Part shown: one piece after another, positions 1-7,540 of the stretch
Layout: each line of letters begins with the position of its first letter
Numbering within the stretch: the stretch's first letter is position 1
The notes under the pieces: generated by a model
Told to the model about the DNA's origin: nothing
Database searches by the model: none
Seen by the model: the letters and a program-made list of their open reading frames with translations, nothing else
Source of the DNA: Alphaproteobacteria bacterium
Lineage (GTDB): Bacteria; Pseudomonadota; Alphaproteobacteria; Micropepsales; Micropepsaceae
Reading direction: 5' to 3'
Length of the DNA: 11,306 nt
Assembly: GCA_003131925.1 (NCBI GenBank)
Contig: PKWC01000099.1
Span: 1,316-12,621, forward strand
Program-made: the position numbers and the translations under genes

Positions 1-2
1 AC

Positions 3-146
3 GGGGAGAACCTCAGCTACCGAGCCATTGCCGAGCGAGCCGGGGCCAGTCCAACCACGGTTGTCCGGGTGGCGCGATTTCTGAACGAGATGCCCTACAA
101 GGGTTACCGGCTCGTTCTCGACCGCAAGAAACGGCGCCGGACATGA
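3..146 (+). CDS. TrpR/YerC-like (HisR-type) DNA-binding regulator, C-terminal part
   Basis: Only the last 47 codons are in the window; the 5' end lies to the left. The visible peptide holds a helix-turn-helix (YRAIAERAGASPTTVVRVAR, residues 6-25 of the fragment) followed by a short tail ending in a GYRLVLDR motif and a basic KKRRRT end. This matches the C-terminus of the YerC/YecD branch of the TrpR superfamily, where a GAS-T-T-I-S-R-V recognition helix is followed by a Y-x-x-A/V-LDR end. From memory, proteins of this group act as histidine operon repressors (HisR) in some Firmicutes and Xanthomonadales. Its TGA overlaps the hisG ATG (ATGA at 143-146), so it is probably co-transcribed and translationally coupled with hisG. 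That placement suggests histidine-responsive autoregulation of the operon; this is inference, because the operator would be upstream of the window. Confidence 0.8.
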   Translation, partial: GENLSYRAIAERAGASPTTVVRVARFLNEMPYKGYRLVLDRKKRRRT

Positions 147-1027
147 GCGCCCATCCCGAACGACTCACTCTGGCACTCCAGAAAAGCGGGCGTCTTGCCG
201 AGCGCAGCCTGGAACTGGTGCGCGAGGCGGGGTTGAGCGTCGTTAAGAGCGCAAACGAATTGTTTTTCCGGGTCGAGAATTATCCGGTCGACCTGCTGCG
301 CGTTCGCGATGACGATATTCCGACATTGGTGGGCGACAACGTTGCCGATCTTGGCGTGATCGGACTGAATGTTCTTGCTGAACAGTCGCATGGCTCAGGA
401 CAGCGCGCGGAAATTGTGATGCCGCTCGGTTTTGGCCGCTGCGATCTGAAAATCGCGATTCCGGAGTCCATGGAATACGGCGGCATCGCTGCACTGACCG
501 GCAGACGCATCGCCACCTCCTATCCCAATCTGCTGCGCAAGTTCCTGGAGGAAAGGGACATCGCCGCCGAAATCGTGGAAATGAGGGGCGCGGTTGAAGT
601 TGCCCCTCGCCTCAAGCTCGCGCACGCGATTTGCGATGTTGTTTCTACGGGTGCGACTCTCGAAGCCAACGGGCTGCGTGCCGTTGAAACGGTGCTGAAG
701 AGTGAAGCCGTTCTCGTGCGGTCGCCAGTTGCGCCTGCCGACATTGTCAAACATCTGCTTGACATCGTGGTGGAGCGATTCCGTGGTGTCACGGCGTCAC
801 GCGGCGCCAAATATGTGATGATGAACGCGCCCAGGGCGATGCTGGGCCGGATTTCGGAAATCCTGCCGGGCGCTGACGCGCCCACCGTCGTGCCGCTTGT
901 CGGGCATGACGAGATGGTGGCGGTGCATGCCGTCTGCCAGGAATCGGTGTTCTGGGAAACGTTGGAGCAGCTCAAGGCCGTAGGCGCCTCCGCCATCCTC
1001 GTTCTGCCAATCGAAAAAATGCTGTGA
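143..1027 (+). CDS. hisG: ATP phosphoribosyltransferase, long form (HisG)
   Basis: This is the first committed step of histidine synthesis: ATP and PRPP condense to N1-(5-phosphoribosyl)-ATP. The 294-residue length fits the long (HisG-L) hexameric form, which carries its own C-terminal regulatory domain and needs no HisZ. Visible marks are the N-terminal LALQKSGRL segment (residues 10-18), LRVRDDDIP (52-60), RIATSYPNLL (122-131) and the PRPP-binding stretch DVVSTGATLEANG (165-177). The C-terminal ACT-like domain runs from about residue 222 and ends in the LVLPIEKML signature, nearly as in E. coli. Feedback inhibition by histidine through that domain is expected from the family. The start is set by the ATGA overlap with the upstream regulator and by alignment to the E. 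coli N-terminus. The protein is strikingly gamma-type. Confidence 0.97.
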   Translation: MSAHPERLTLALQKSGRLAERSLELVREAGLSVVKSANELFFRVENYPVDLLRVRDDDIPTLVGDNVADLGVIGLNVLAEQSHGSGQRAEIVMPLGFGRCDLKIAIPESMEYGGIAALTGRRIATSYPNLLRKFLEERDIAAEIVEMRGAVEVAPRLKLAHAICDVVSTGATLEANGLRAVETVLKSEAVLVRSPVAPADIVKHLLDIVVERFRGVTASRGAKYVMMNAPRAMLGRISEILPGADAPTVVPLVGHDEMVAVHAVCQESVFWETLEQLKAVGASAILVLPIEKML

Positions 1028-1034
1028 GCCGCCC

Positions 1035-2321
1035 GTGAAACGCTACGAATGGGCAAATCTCGATGCGGCGGAACGGAGGCCGGCGCTGGCGCGACCGCGG
1101 CGCCGGCGCGATCCAAAAGTGCAGGAGACGGTCAGGCGAATTTTCGACGAGGTGGAGGCCGAAGGCGTTGCAGCGGTCAATCGCTGGTCGCAGCACTTGG
1201 ACGGCGGCCCGCTCGAATGTCTGCAAATCGACAACGCGGCAATTGCGCGCGCAGGCGCGGCGGTCGCGCCCCAGGATGTGGCGGCGCTGGAATTGGCGAC
1301 CGCCAATATCCGACGCCACCATCTGGCGGACATTCCGTCCGACAGGACAGGCGCAGAGGCCAACGGCCTGCAATGCCGTCGCGTCTGGCGGCCATTGCGG
1401 AATGCCGGGCTTTATATTCCAGGCGGCACCGCTCCGCTTTTTTCCACGCTGCTGATGCTCGCCATTCCGGCGGATTGCGCGGGCGTCCGCGAACGCATTG
1501 CTGTCACGCCGCCCTCCACCAACGGCCTGCACCCGATGATGATTCTGGCAGCCGCGGCGAGCGGGCTGGAGCGAATTTGGCTCATCGGCGGTGCGCAGGC
1601 GATCGCGGCATTGACCTTCGGCGTGGGCGTGCCGAGAGCAGACAAGATCTTTGGACCTGGCAACGCGTATGTGGCGGAGGCGAAACGTTACGCCGCGCAG
1701 TTGCCTGGGTGCCCCGCGATCGATCTGCCGGCGGGTCCCAGTGAATTGCTGGTGATTGCGGATGAGACAGCCGATCCGGCCATGATCGCAGCCGACCTGT
1801 TGAGCCAGGCCGAACACGATGCCGATGCGCAAGTGCTGCTGGTTTCGCTGTCGGCCGCGCTTGCCGACAGCGTGGAAGCGGAGATCGAGCGGCAGTTGTC
1901 GCAACTACCGCGCCGAACGATCGCGCGCGCCGCGTTGGAGGAAGCGCGGACGATCATTGTGCGCTCGCGGGCGGAAGCGGCTGAAGTTTCCAATCTCTAC
2001 GCGCCGGAGCACTTGTCGCTCCAACTTCGCGATGCCGACGTGCTGGTGGCGGACATCACATGCGCGGGCACGATTTTCGTCGGAGCATGGTCGGCTGAAA
2101 CTTTCGGCGATTACGTCGCCGGTCCCAGCCATGTTCTGCCGACCGACGGTGCGGCACGCGCGTGCTCCGGCATCAGCGTCTCGTCCTTCATGACAAGCTT
2201 TGTGGTTCAGCAGGTTTCGCGCGAAGCAGCCGCGGCGATGGCGCCGGCTGCCGCCCGGCTCGCGCGCCTCGAAGGACTCGAGGCACATGCCCGAGCCGCT
2301 GAAATCCGGGCAGTCGTGTGA
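1035..2321 (+). CDS. hisD: Histidinol dehydrogenase (HisD)
   Basis: A 428-residue zinc- and NAD-dependent enzyme that oxidises L-histidinol to L-histidine in two steps, the last reactions of the pathway. Key residues align with E. coli HisD: zinc ligands Q258 and H261 (SQAEH), D359 (GDY) and H418, and the catalytic E325-H326 pair in APEHL. The family signatures GLYIPGG (125-131), FGPGNAYV (206-213) and DLPAGPSE (230-237) are intact. The start is GTG at 1035, 7 nt after the hisG stop and with only a weak purine stretch before it. It is preferred because the translated N-terminus matches the family length and no later start keeps it. The stop overlaps the next gene. Nothing is missing, so it should be active. 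Confidence 0.97.
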   Translation: MKRYEWANLDAAERRPALARPRRRRDPKVQETVRRIFDEVEAEGVAAVNRWSQHLDGGPLECLQIDNAAIARAGAAVAPQDVAALELATANIRRHHLADIPSDRTGAEANGLQCRRVWRPLRNAGLYIPGGTAPLFSTLLMLAIPADCAGVRERIAVTPPSTNGLHPMMILAAAASGLERIWLIGGAQAIAALTFGVGVPRADKIFGPGNAYVAEAKRYAAQLPGCPAIDLPAGPSELLVIADETADPAMIAADLLSQAEHDADAQVLLVSLSAALADSVEAEIERQLSQLPRRTIARAALEEARTIIVRSRAEAAEVSNLYAPEHLSLQLRDADVLVADITCAGTIFVGAWSAETFGDYVAGPSHVLPTDGAARACSGISVSSFMTSFVVQQVSREAAAAMAPAAARLARLEGLEAHARAAEIRAVV

Positions 2322-3775
2322 TGCGCGCGCCCTTTGCTCCGCTTGTTTCCGGCGCGGAAGAGCTTGCGGAGGCGCCCTCCGCCCCGTTGGCTCTGCGCGC
2401 ACGCATGGCCGCACTCTATGGCGTGAGTGAACTGCAGGTGCTCCCGGTGCGTGGGCGATTGCATGCACTGGAACTGATCCTCCGCCGCGCGGCGCGAAAC
2501 AGAATTTTTAGCATCGCTTGCAACCCGTCGCCCGAAATCGCTCAGCTGGCTGCGATTTACGGGCTTCACATCGCTACGAACGGTGCAAACATCCACATCG
2601 TCTCGTCCCCCGGCGATGATGGCGGCACTCTCATAGATCGGGCTGCCGCGCAAAGTCTCGCTGCCGATGTGCGCGGCGGTCTTCTGGTTGTGGATGAGAG
2701 CGCGATCGAATTTTCCTGCGCGCCGTCGCTCGCGGGTTGCGCGGACCACATTTCAAATCTCATCGTTGTCCGGAGTCTGGAGCTTGCTTACGGGCTGGCC
2801 GGCGCGCCGGTCGGCGCGATCGTCGCAAATCCGCAGCTGATCGCGCACCTGGAAGAGATGCTTGAACCTTATGCGTTGCCGACACCGCTGGTGCGTTTGG
2901 CCGAAACGGTTCTTGCACCCTCGCGCGCGCCGGCGACCGAGGCGCGAATCGTCGAGATCACGCGCGAAAGATCGCGGATGGCGCAGGCGCTCAACGCGGT
3001 CGCTGATGTTTCGGCTCAGGAAACAGCAGGGCCATGGTTGTTGGTCACCATCGCCAATTCACGAGAGCTACGTTCGCGGCTTGAGCGGTTCGGCATTCAA
3101 GCAAAATGGTTTTCCGACGCGCGCTTGAGCATCCCTGTAGCGGATGTCGAGTTGAACAACCGGGCTCTGGCCGCTTTCGGCGTGGAAAGCAACGCGCCGC
3201 GCCGGCGCGCGGAAATTGTGCGCGACACGAAGGAGACGCGGATCGCCGTGCGAGTCGATCTGGACGCATCGGCAGGCTCGCGCGTGAGCACCGGCATCGG
3301 GTTTTACGATCATATGCTCGAGCAGGTCGCCGCACATGGCGGTTTTTCATTGACCCTCGCGTGCGACGGCGATCTTCAAATCGATCCGCATCATACCATC
3401 GAAGATTGTGCGCTGGCACTCGGCGCCGCGTTGAAAGACGCATTGGGCGAACGCCGCGGCATCGCACGGTTCGGATTCGTGCTGCCGATGGACGAAGCGG
3501 AAGCGAAAGTTTCGCTTGATCTCGGCGCGCGCCCCTACGATTTTTTTGAGGGCGCGTTCGCCGCGCCCTTCATCGGCGAATATCCCACCGAGATGACGGC
3601 ACATGTCTTCCGTTCGCTCGCGCAAAGCCTGGGAGCGGCCATTCACATCCAGGTGACAGGGAGCAACGACCACCACAAAACGGAAGCCTGCTTCAAGGGC
3701 TTCGGTCGCGCATTGAGACAGGCCATCCGCATCGAAGACACCGGCATTCCGTCCACCAAAGGCGTGATCGGATGA
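2321..3775 (+). CDS. hisB: Degenerate HisC-like domain fused to imidazoleglycerol-phosphate dehydratase (HisB)
   Basis: This 484-residue fusion has two parts. Residues ~293-484 are a full IGPD, which dehydrates imidazole glycerol phosphate to imidazole acetol phosphate. Its metal ligands are all present: H331, H357, H358, E361, H428, H451, H452 and E455. The sequence is gamma-type (FGFVLPMDE, STKGV end). Residues ~15-290 align with HisC aminotransferase (LVVDESAIEF against VVADEAYIEF; VRSLELAYGLAG against LRTLSKAFALAG; EPYALPTPL against APYPLSTPV), but the PLP-binding lysine is Leu155. The NPTG Asn is Asp99, the DEAY Tyr is Ala128, the GADE phosphate cup reads GRLH (45-48), and the N-terminal NENP arm is gone; a C-terminal Arg (R268) may remain. 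It should therefore be catalytically dead as an aminotransferase. No HAD histidinol-phosphatase domain is present. The start is ATG 2321 (1-nt overlap with hisD); GTG 2318, directly before it, is an alternative. Confidence 0.9.
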   Translation: MRAPFAPLVSGAEELAEAPSAPLALRARMAALYGVSELQVLPVRGRLHALELILRRAARNRIFSIACNPSPEIAQLAAIYGLHIATNGANIHIVSSPGDDGGTLIDRAAAQSLAADVRGGLLVVDESAIEFSCAPSLAGCADHISNLIVVRSLELAYGLAGAPVGAIVANPQLIAHLEEMLEPYALPTPLVRLAETVLAPSRAPATEARIVEITRERSRMAQALNAVADVSAQETAGPWLLVTIANSRELRSRLERFGIQAKWFSDARLSIPVADVELNNRALAAFGVESNAPRRRAEIVRDTKETRIAVRVDLDASAGSRVSTGIGFYDHMLEQVAAHGGFSLTLACDGDLQIDPHHTIEDCALALGAALKDALGERRGIARFGFVLPMDEAEAKVSLDLGARPYDFFEGAFAAPFIGEYPTEMTAHVFRSLAQSLGAAIHIQVTGSNDHHKTEACFKGFGRALRQAIRIEDTGIPSTKGVIG

Positions 3776-4368
3776 GCACGATCATCGTCGATCTGGGCGT
3801 CGGCAACACGGCGTCCGTCGCGTTTGCGTTGGAACGATTGGGCGCCAGACCACGGCTCTCGCGCGCTGCCACGGAAATCGCCGAGGCCGAACGGCTCATC
3901 TTGCCCGGTGTTGGCGCCGCCGCTTTCGCGATGCGCCAGATCGAGGCATTGGGCCTTGCGCAAATCTTGCGCGAGTTTCCGCGGCCACTGCTCGGTCTCT
4001 GCCTCGGCCAACAGCTTCTTTATGAAGCGAGCGACGAAGGCGGCGTGCGCTGTCTTGGCGTAATTCCCGGCCGCGTGCAAAGGCTGCAATCGGCCCCCGA
4101 TCGCCCCGTACCACACATGGGTTGGAACCGGCTGCAGCGCAAAACAGACGATCCGCTTCTCGACGGCGTACAAGACGGCGCATTCGTCTATTTCGCACAC
4201 AGTTACGCCTGCCTCGCGGGGCCGGAAACGCTTGCTGCGGTGGATTACGGCGGCGAATTCGCGGCCGTCGTGCGGCAAAAGAACTTTTGGAGTTGCCAGT
4301 TTCACCCCGAGCGCTCCTCGGTGGTGGGCCGGCGTATTCTCGCCAATTTCCTGGCGCTGCCATGCTGA
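3772..4368 (+). CDS. hisH: Imidazole glycerol phosphate synthase, glutaminase subunit (HisH)
   Basis: A class I glutamine amidotransferase of 198 residues that hydrolyses glutamine and passes ammonia to HisF in the heterodimeric IGP synthase. The catalytic triad is visible: C77 in GLCLGQQ, and H178 with E180 in FHPE. The oxyanion-strand motif PGVG (45-48) and the HisH-specific PHMGWN (114-119) are intact. The start is an ATGA overlap with the hisB stop (3772-3775). The gene ends inside the start of hisA with a 7-nt overlap. Its partner HisF is two genes downstream, the usual gamma order H-A-F. Confidence 0.97.
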   Translation: MSTIIVDLGVGNTASVAFALERLGARPRLSRAATEIAEAERLILPGVGAAAFAMRQIEALGLAQILREFPRPLLGLCLGQQLLYEASDEGGVRCLGVIPGRVQRLQSAPDRPVPHMGWNRLQRKTDDPLLDGVQDGAFVYFAHSYACLAGPETLAAVDYGGEFAAVVRQKNFWSCQFHPERSSVVGRRILANFLALPC

Positions 4369-5090
4369 TCTATCCCGCAATCGATCTAATGAGCGGCCAC
4401 TGTGTGCGGCTGGAGCAGGGCCGTTTCGAAACGGCTACCGTTTACGGGCCCGATCCTTTTGTTGTGCTCGCGCGCTTCGCCCAAAGCGGCGTGACCTGGG
4501 CACATATCGTCGATCTCGACGGCGCAAGGGCCAGCGCCCCGCGGCAGCACGAGCTGATCGGCCGCCTCGTCGCCTCGCAGCCGGTCCGCATTCAGGCAGG
4601 TGGTGGCGTGCGCAGGCGCGAAGATGTGCACGCGCTTCTCGAAAGCGGCGTGGCGCGCGCCGTGATCGGCTCAGCCGCCGCCGCGCACAGCGAGGGTGTG
4701 CGGCAATGGATTGCCGAATTCGGCGCCGAACGCATCTGTCTTGCGCTCGATGTCAAGCGCGATGGCGTACGCTGGAAAATCGCCGTTCATGGCTGGCAGG
4801 ACGCTTCTGACTTCACGCTTGACGAAGTGCTGGCGCTCTATCCGCCTGGCACCGCTCGACACGTTCTCATCACCGATATCTCGCGCGACGGAATGATGGC
4901 TGGTCCGAACGCGGCGCTGATCCGTTATATCTGTGCCCTGCGTCCCGATCTCGAAGTGCAGGCTTCGGGCGGCATCGCTGCGTTGAACGATCTCACCCAG
5001 TTGAAAATCTCCGGTGCCGCGGGCGCGATCGTGGGCCGCGCGCTTTACGAAGGCGCTTTTCCGCTCGAGGAGGCGCTGCATGCTGGCTAG
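4362..5090 (+). CDS. hisA: ProFAR isomerase (HisA)
   Basis: A 242-residue (βα)8-barrel enzyme that carries out the Amadori rearrangement of ProFAR to PRFAR. The catalytic acid/base pair is D8 (YPAIDL) and D130 (ALDVK). Phosphate-binding loops are seen at QAGGGVR (78-84) and SGGIA (202-206), and TDISRDGMMAG (171-181) is the conserved loop. The ATG at 4362 is chosen because it begins exactly at the family N-terminus. The reading frame stays open further upstream into hisH, but that extension has no family match. It overlaps hisH by 7 nt and hisF by 11 nt. Confidence 0.97.
   Translation: MLIYPAIDLMSGHCVRLEQGRFETATVYGPDPFVVLARFAQSGVTWAHIVDLDGARASAPRQHELIGRLVASQPVRIQAGGGVRRREDVHALLESGVARAVIGSAAAAHSEGVRQWIAEFGAERICLALDVKRDGVRWKIAVHGWQDASDFTLDEVLALYPPGTARHVLITDISRDGMMAGPNAALIRYICALRPDLEVQASGGIAALNDLTQLKISGAAGAIVGRALYEGAFPLEEALHAG
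5067..5073 (+). promoter_or_regulatory. Ribosome binding site of hisF
   Basis: GAGGAGG lies 6 nt before ATG 5080, inside the last codons of hisA. It is the best Shine-Dalgarno in the operon and supports the internal start of hisF. Confidence 0.75.
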
Positions 5091-5847
5091 GCGCATCATC
5101 CCCTGCCTCGACGTGAAAGACGGCAAGGTCGTGAAAGGCGTGCGCTTCCGCGATCATGTGGTGATGGGGGACGCCGTGGAATTCGGTGCGCGCTATCGCG
5201 ACCAGGGTGCGGATGAACTCGTGTTCTATGACATCACGGCATCGGCGGAGAGCCGTACGCTCGATTTTGCCTGGGTGCGCGAGATCGCGTGCGAGCTCGA
5301 TATTCCCTTTTGTGTCGCCGGCGGCGTGCGCAGCGTGATGCACGCCATCAAGTGCCTCGAGAACGGCGCCGACAAGGTTTCGATCAACTCGCCCGCGCTG
5401 GAACGCCCGGAACTCATCAATGAAATTGCGCGCACTGCAGGCTCACAATGCGTGGTTGCGGGCGTCGACAGTTTTGCGCGAGGAACAAGCTGGATCGTCC
5501 ATCAATATGCGGGCGACCCTGAAAAAACCGTTCAGACCGGCCGCAATACGCTCGACTGGATCCGCGAAGCCGAAGACCGCGGGGCGGGCGAGGTTGTGCT
5601 CAATTGCATGAATCAGGATGGCGTGCGCAACGGCTACGATATCGCACAGCTCAAAGCCGCGCGGCGTTGTCTTTCGATTCCGCTCGTTGCTTCCGGCGGT
5701 GCGGGCAATGCGGCTCATTTCGTTTCGGTATTTCAGGAGGCGGACGTTTCCGGCGCGCTGGCCGCCAGCGTGTTTCACAACAACGTGCTTGAAATCGGCG
5801 CGTTGAAGGAAGCGCTATCCGCGGCGGCCATAGAGGTGCGGCAATGA
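5080..5847 (+). CDS. hisF: Imidazole glycerol phosphate synthase, cyclase subunit (HisF)
   Basis: A 255-residue (βα)8-barrel that joins PRFAR and ammonia from HisH to give IGP and AICAR. Catalytic D11 (PCLDV) and D130 (GVDSF) are at their standard positions. The ammonia-gate and phosphate regions are recognisable in GADELVFYDITAS (43-55), GADKVSINSPA (96-106), MNQDGVRNGYD (177-187) and SGGAG (205-209). The NQDGVRNGYD form is the gamma-type signature. The start at ATG 5080 lies inside the end of hisA, with a strong Shine-Dalgarno at 5067-5073. Upstream in-frame starts would add non-homologous residues. Confidence 0.97.
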   Translation: MLARRIIPCLDVKDGKVVKGVRFRDHVVMGDAVEFGARYRDQGADELVFYDITASAESRTLDFAWVREIACELDIPFCVAGGVRSVMHAIKCLENGADKVSINSPALERPELINEIARTAGSQCVVAGVDSFARGTSWIVHQYAGDPEKTVQTGRNTLDWIREAEDRGAGEVVLNCMNQDGVRNGYDIAQLKAARRCLSIPLVASGGAGNAAHFVSVFQEADVSGALAASVFHNNVLEIGALKEALSAAAIEVRQ

Positions 5848-6458
5848 AACCCGATGAAATCGATTTCGGCAAAGGCGGTGGCCTTGTGCCGGTCGTCGTG
5901 CAGGATGCGGCGACCCTGCAGGTGCTGATGCTGGCTTATATGAACGAAGCCGCTTTGCGTGAAACGCTGCAATCGGGCGAAGCGGTTTTTTACTCCCGTT
6001 CGCGGCAGGCGCGCTGGCGCAAGGGCGAAACCTCCGGCCATCGCATGAAGGTTCTGTCTCTGACACCCGATTGCGATAGTGACAGCATTATGCTGCAGGT
6101 CGAACCGCTCGGCCCTGCCTGCCATCGTGGCACCACAAGCTGCTTCGGCGACGAAACAGCGCCAAGCATCGGCCGCCTCGCCGCGCTGGAGCGAACGATC
6201 GCGGCACGTATGACCGCAGACCCGACCAAAAGCCGCACAGCGAAGTTATTGGCCGCTGGACCGAAACGCATTGCGCAAAAGGTTGGCGAGGAAGGCGTGG
6301 AAACCGCGCTTGCCGGCGCCGCCGGCGACCAGGATGAGCTTTGTGCCGAGGCGGCCGATCTTCTTTATCACCTGCTCGTACTCCTGCGTGTGCGCGACGT
6401 GCGACTGCAGCAGGTCATGGATGTGCTCGCCGTGCGCGATAAGGAAAGCGCGCGATGA
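5844..6458 (+). CDS. hisI: Bifunctional PR-AMP cyclohydrolase / PR-ATP pyrophosphatase (HisIE)
   Basis: A 204-residue fusion catalysing steps 2 and 3: the HisE part removes pyrophosphate from PR-ATP and the HisI part opens the adenine ring of PR-AMP. The N-terminal HisI domain (~1-110) shows SGHRMKV (64-70), the Mg site DCDSD (76-80) and zinc ligands C77, C93 (PACHRG) and C100 (SCFGD). The C-terminal HisE domain (~112-204) shows AKLLAAGPKRIAQKVGEEGV (133-152) with metal-binding E149, E150 and E153, followed by EAADLLYHLLVLL (169-181). The I-E fusion is usual in gammaproteobacteria; to my knowledge most alphaproteobacteria encode hisI and hisE apart. The start is the ATGA overlap with hisF, with AGAGG 7 nt before it. 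Confidence 0.96.
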   Translation: MKPDEIDFGKGGGLVPVVVQDAATLQVLMLAYMNEAALRETLQSGEAVFYSRSRQARWRKGETSGHRMKVLSLTPDCDSDSIMLQVEPLGPACHRGTTSCFGDETAPSIGRLAALERTIAARMTADPTKSRTAKLLAAGPKRIAQKVGEEGVETALAGAAGDQDELCAEAADLLYHLLVLLRVRDVRLQQVMDVLAVRDKESAR

Positions 6459-7540
6459 GCGGACCGAAACCGCGGTCGGACATCCTGGCCATTACACCCT
6501 ACGTGCCCGGCAAGGCGCGCGCTAAAGGTTTCGCGCATCCGATCAAGCTTTCGGCCAATGAAAATCCGCTCGGCGCAAGCCCAGCCGCAAAAGCCGCCTA
6601 CCGCGCCACGAGCGACGAGTTGCATCTTTATCCCGATGCGCGCGCAAGCCGCTTGCGGGAAGCGATTGCCGCCAAATTCACGCTCTCGCCGGACCGCCTG
6701 ATCTTCGGCTGCGGGTCGGACGAGATCTTCTCGCTTGCCTGCACAACGCTGATCGAACCCGGCGATAACATCGTGCAGCCAGAATACGGCTTCGCCGCTT
6801 GGGCGATAGCCGCGCGCGCTGCCGGCGCCTCGGTCCGTTCGGCATCCGAGCGCGGTTACACGGCCGATGTGGATGCGATTCTTGCTGCGGTGGATGCATA
6901 CACGCGCATCGTTTTCATCGCCAACCCGGCCAATCCGACCGGCACATGTCTTCGATTTGAAGAAATACGACGGCTGTACCAAAATCTGCGCAGCGACGTT
7001 TTGCTGCTGCTCGACGAAGCCTATGCGGAGTTTGTAGGCGGCTTTCCTGGTTTCGAAAGCGGCCTTTCGCTTGCGCGCGGAGCAGCGAACATTCTCGTCA
7101 CGCGCACCTTCTCCAAAGCCTATGGCCTTGCCGGGCTCAGAGTCGGCTGGGCCTATGGTGCGCAGGATTTGATCTTGGCGATGGACCGCATTCGCCAGCC
7201 ATTCAATGTCAGCCGACCCGCGGAAGCCGCCGCAGTGGCCGCTTTGTCAGACGATCCGTTCCTGGTGCAGTCGCTCGCGCATGTGGAACGGTGGCGGCCG
7301 CGCTACGCCAAATGCCTTCGCTCGGTGGGCTTTAAGCCGATTGCATCGGCTACCAATTTCATCACCTTCGAAATCCCGGCTGCCAGCGGCTGGACTGCAG
7401 CCTCCTTCGAGGCGCACCTCGCCGAAAAGGGCGTCCTTGTCCGTAATCTTTCCAATTACGGATTGCCCAATTGCTTGCGCATCACCATCGGTTCCGACGA
7501 AGAAAGTCGCGCAGCATTCGCTTCATTCGCAATCGGGTAA
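6455..7540 (+). CDS. hisC: Histidinol-phosphate aminotransferase (HisC), intact copy
   Basis: A PLP fold type I enzyme of 361 residues that converts imidazole acetol phosphate and glutamate to histidinol phosphate. All signatures are present: NENPLG (35-40), GCGSDE phosphate cup (85-90), ANPTG (159-163), DEAY (187-190), the PLP lysine K221 in FSKAYGLAG, R254 after FNVS, and the carboxylate-binding R342 in CLRITIG. The APYVPGK-like N-terminus (ITPYVPGK), the SDE cup and the MDRIRQPFNVS segment are of the alphaproteobacterial HisC kind, unlike the gamma-type rest of the operon. It overlaps hisIE by an ATGA, with AAGGAA 8 nt ahead. This is the working aminotransferase; the HisC-like domain fused to HisB is not. 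Confidence 0.95.
   Translation: MSGPKPRSDILAITPYVPGKARAKGFAHPIKLSANENPLGASPAAKAAYRATSDELHLYPDARASRLREAIAAKFTLSPDRLIFGCGSDEIFSLACTTLIEPGDNIVQPEYGFAAWAIAARAAGASVRSASERGYTADVDAILAAVDAYTRIVFIANPANPTGTCLRFEEIRRLYQNLRSDVLLLLDEAYAEFVGGFPGFESGLSLARGAANILVTRTFSKAYGLAGLRVGWAYGAQDLILAMDRIRQPFNVSRPAEAAAVAALSDDPFLVQSLAHVERWRPRYAKCLRSVGFKPIASATNFITFEIPAASGWTAASFEAHLAEKGVLVRNLSNYGLPNCLRITIGSDEESRAAFASFAIG

Noticed and set aside
1049..1744. 231-codon + strand frame inside hisD in another frame
   Set aside because: Low-complexity Arg/Gly-rich shadow of a fully conserved hisD.
2321..3205. Idea that the HisB N-terminal domain is the usual HAD histidinol phosphatase
   Set aside because: No DxDxT or other HAD motifs; the strand and helix signatures align with HisC instead.
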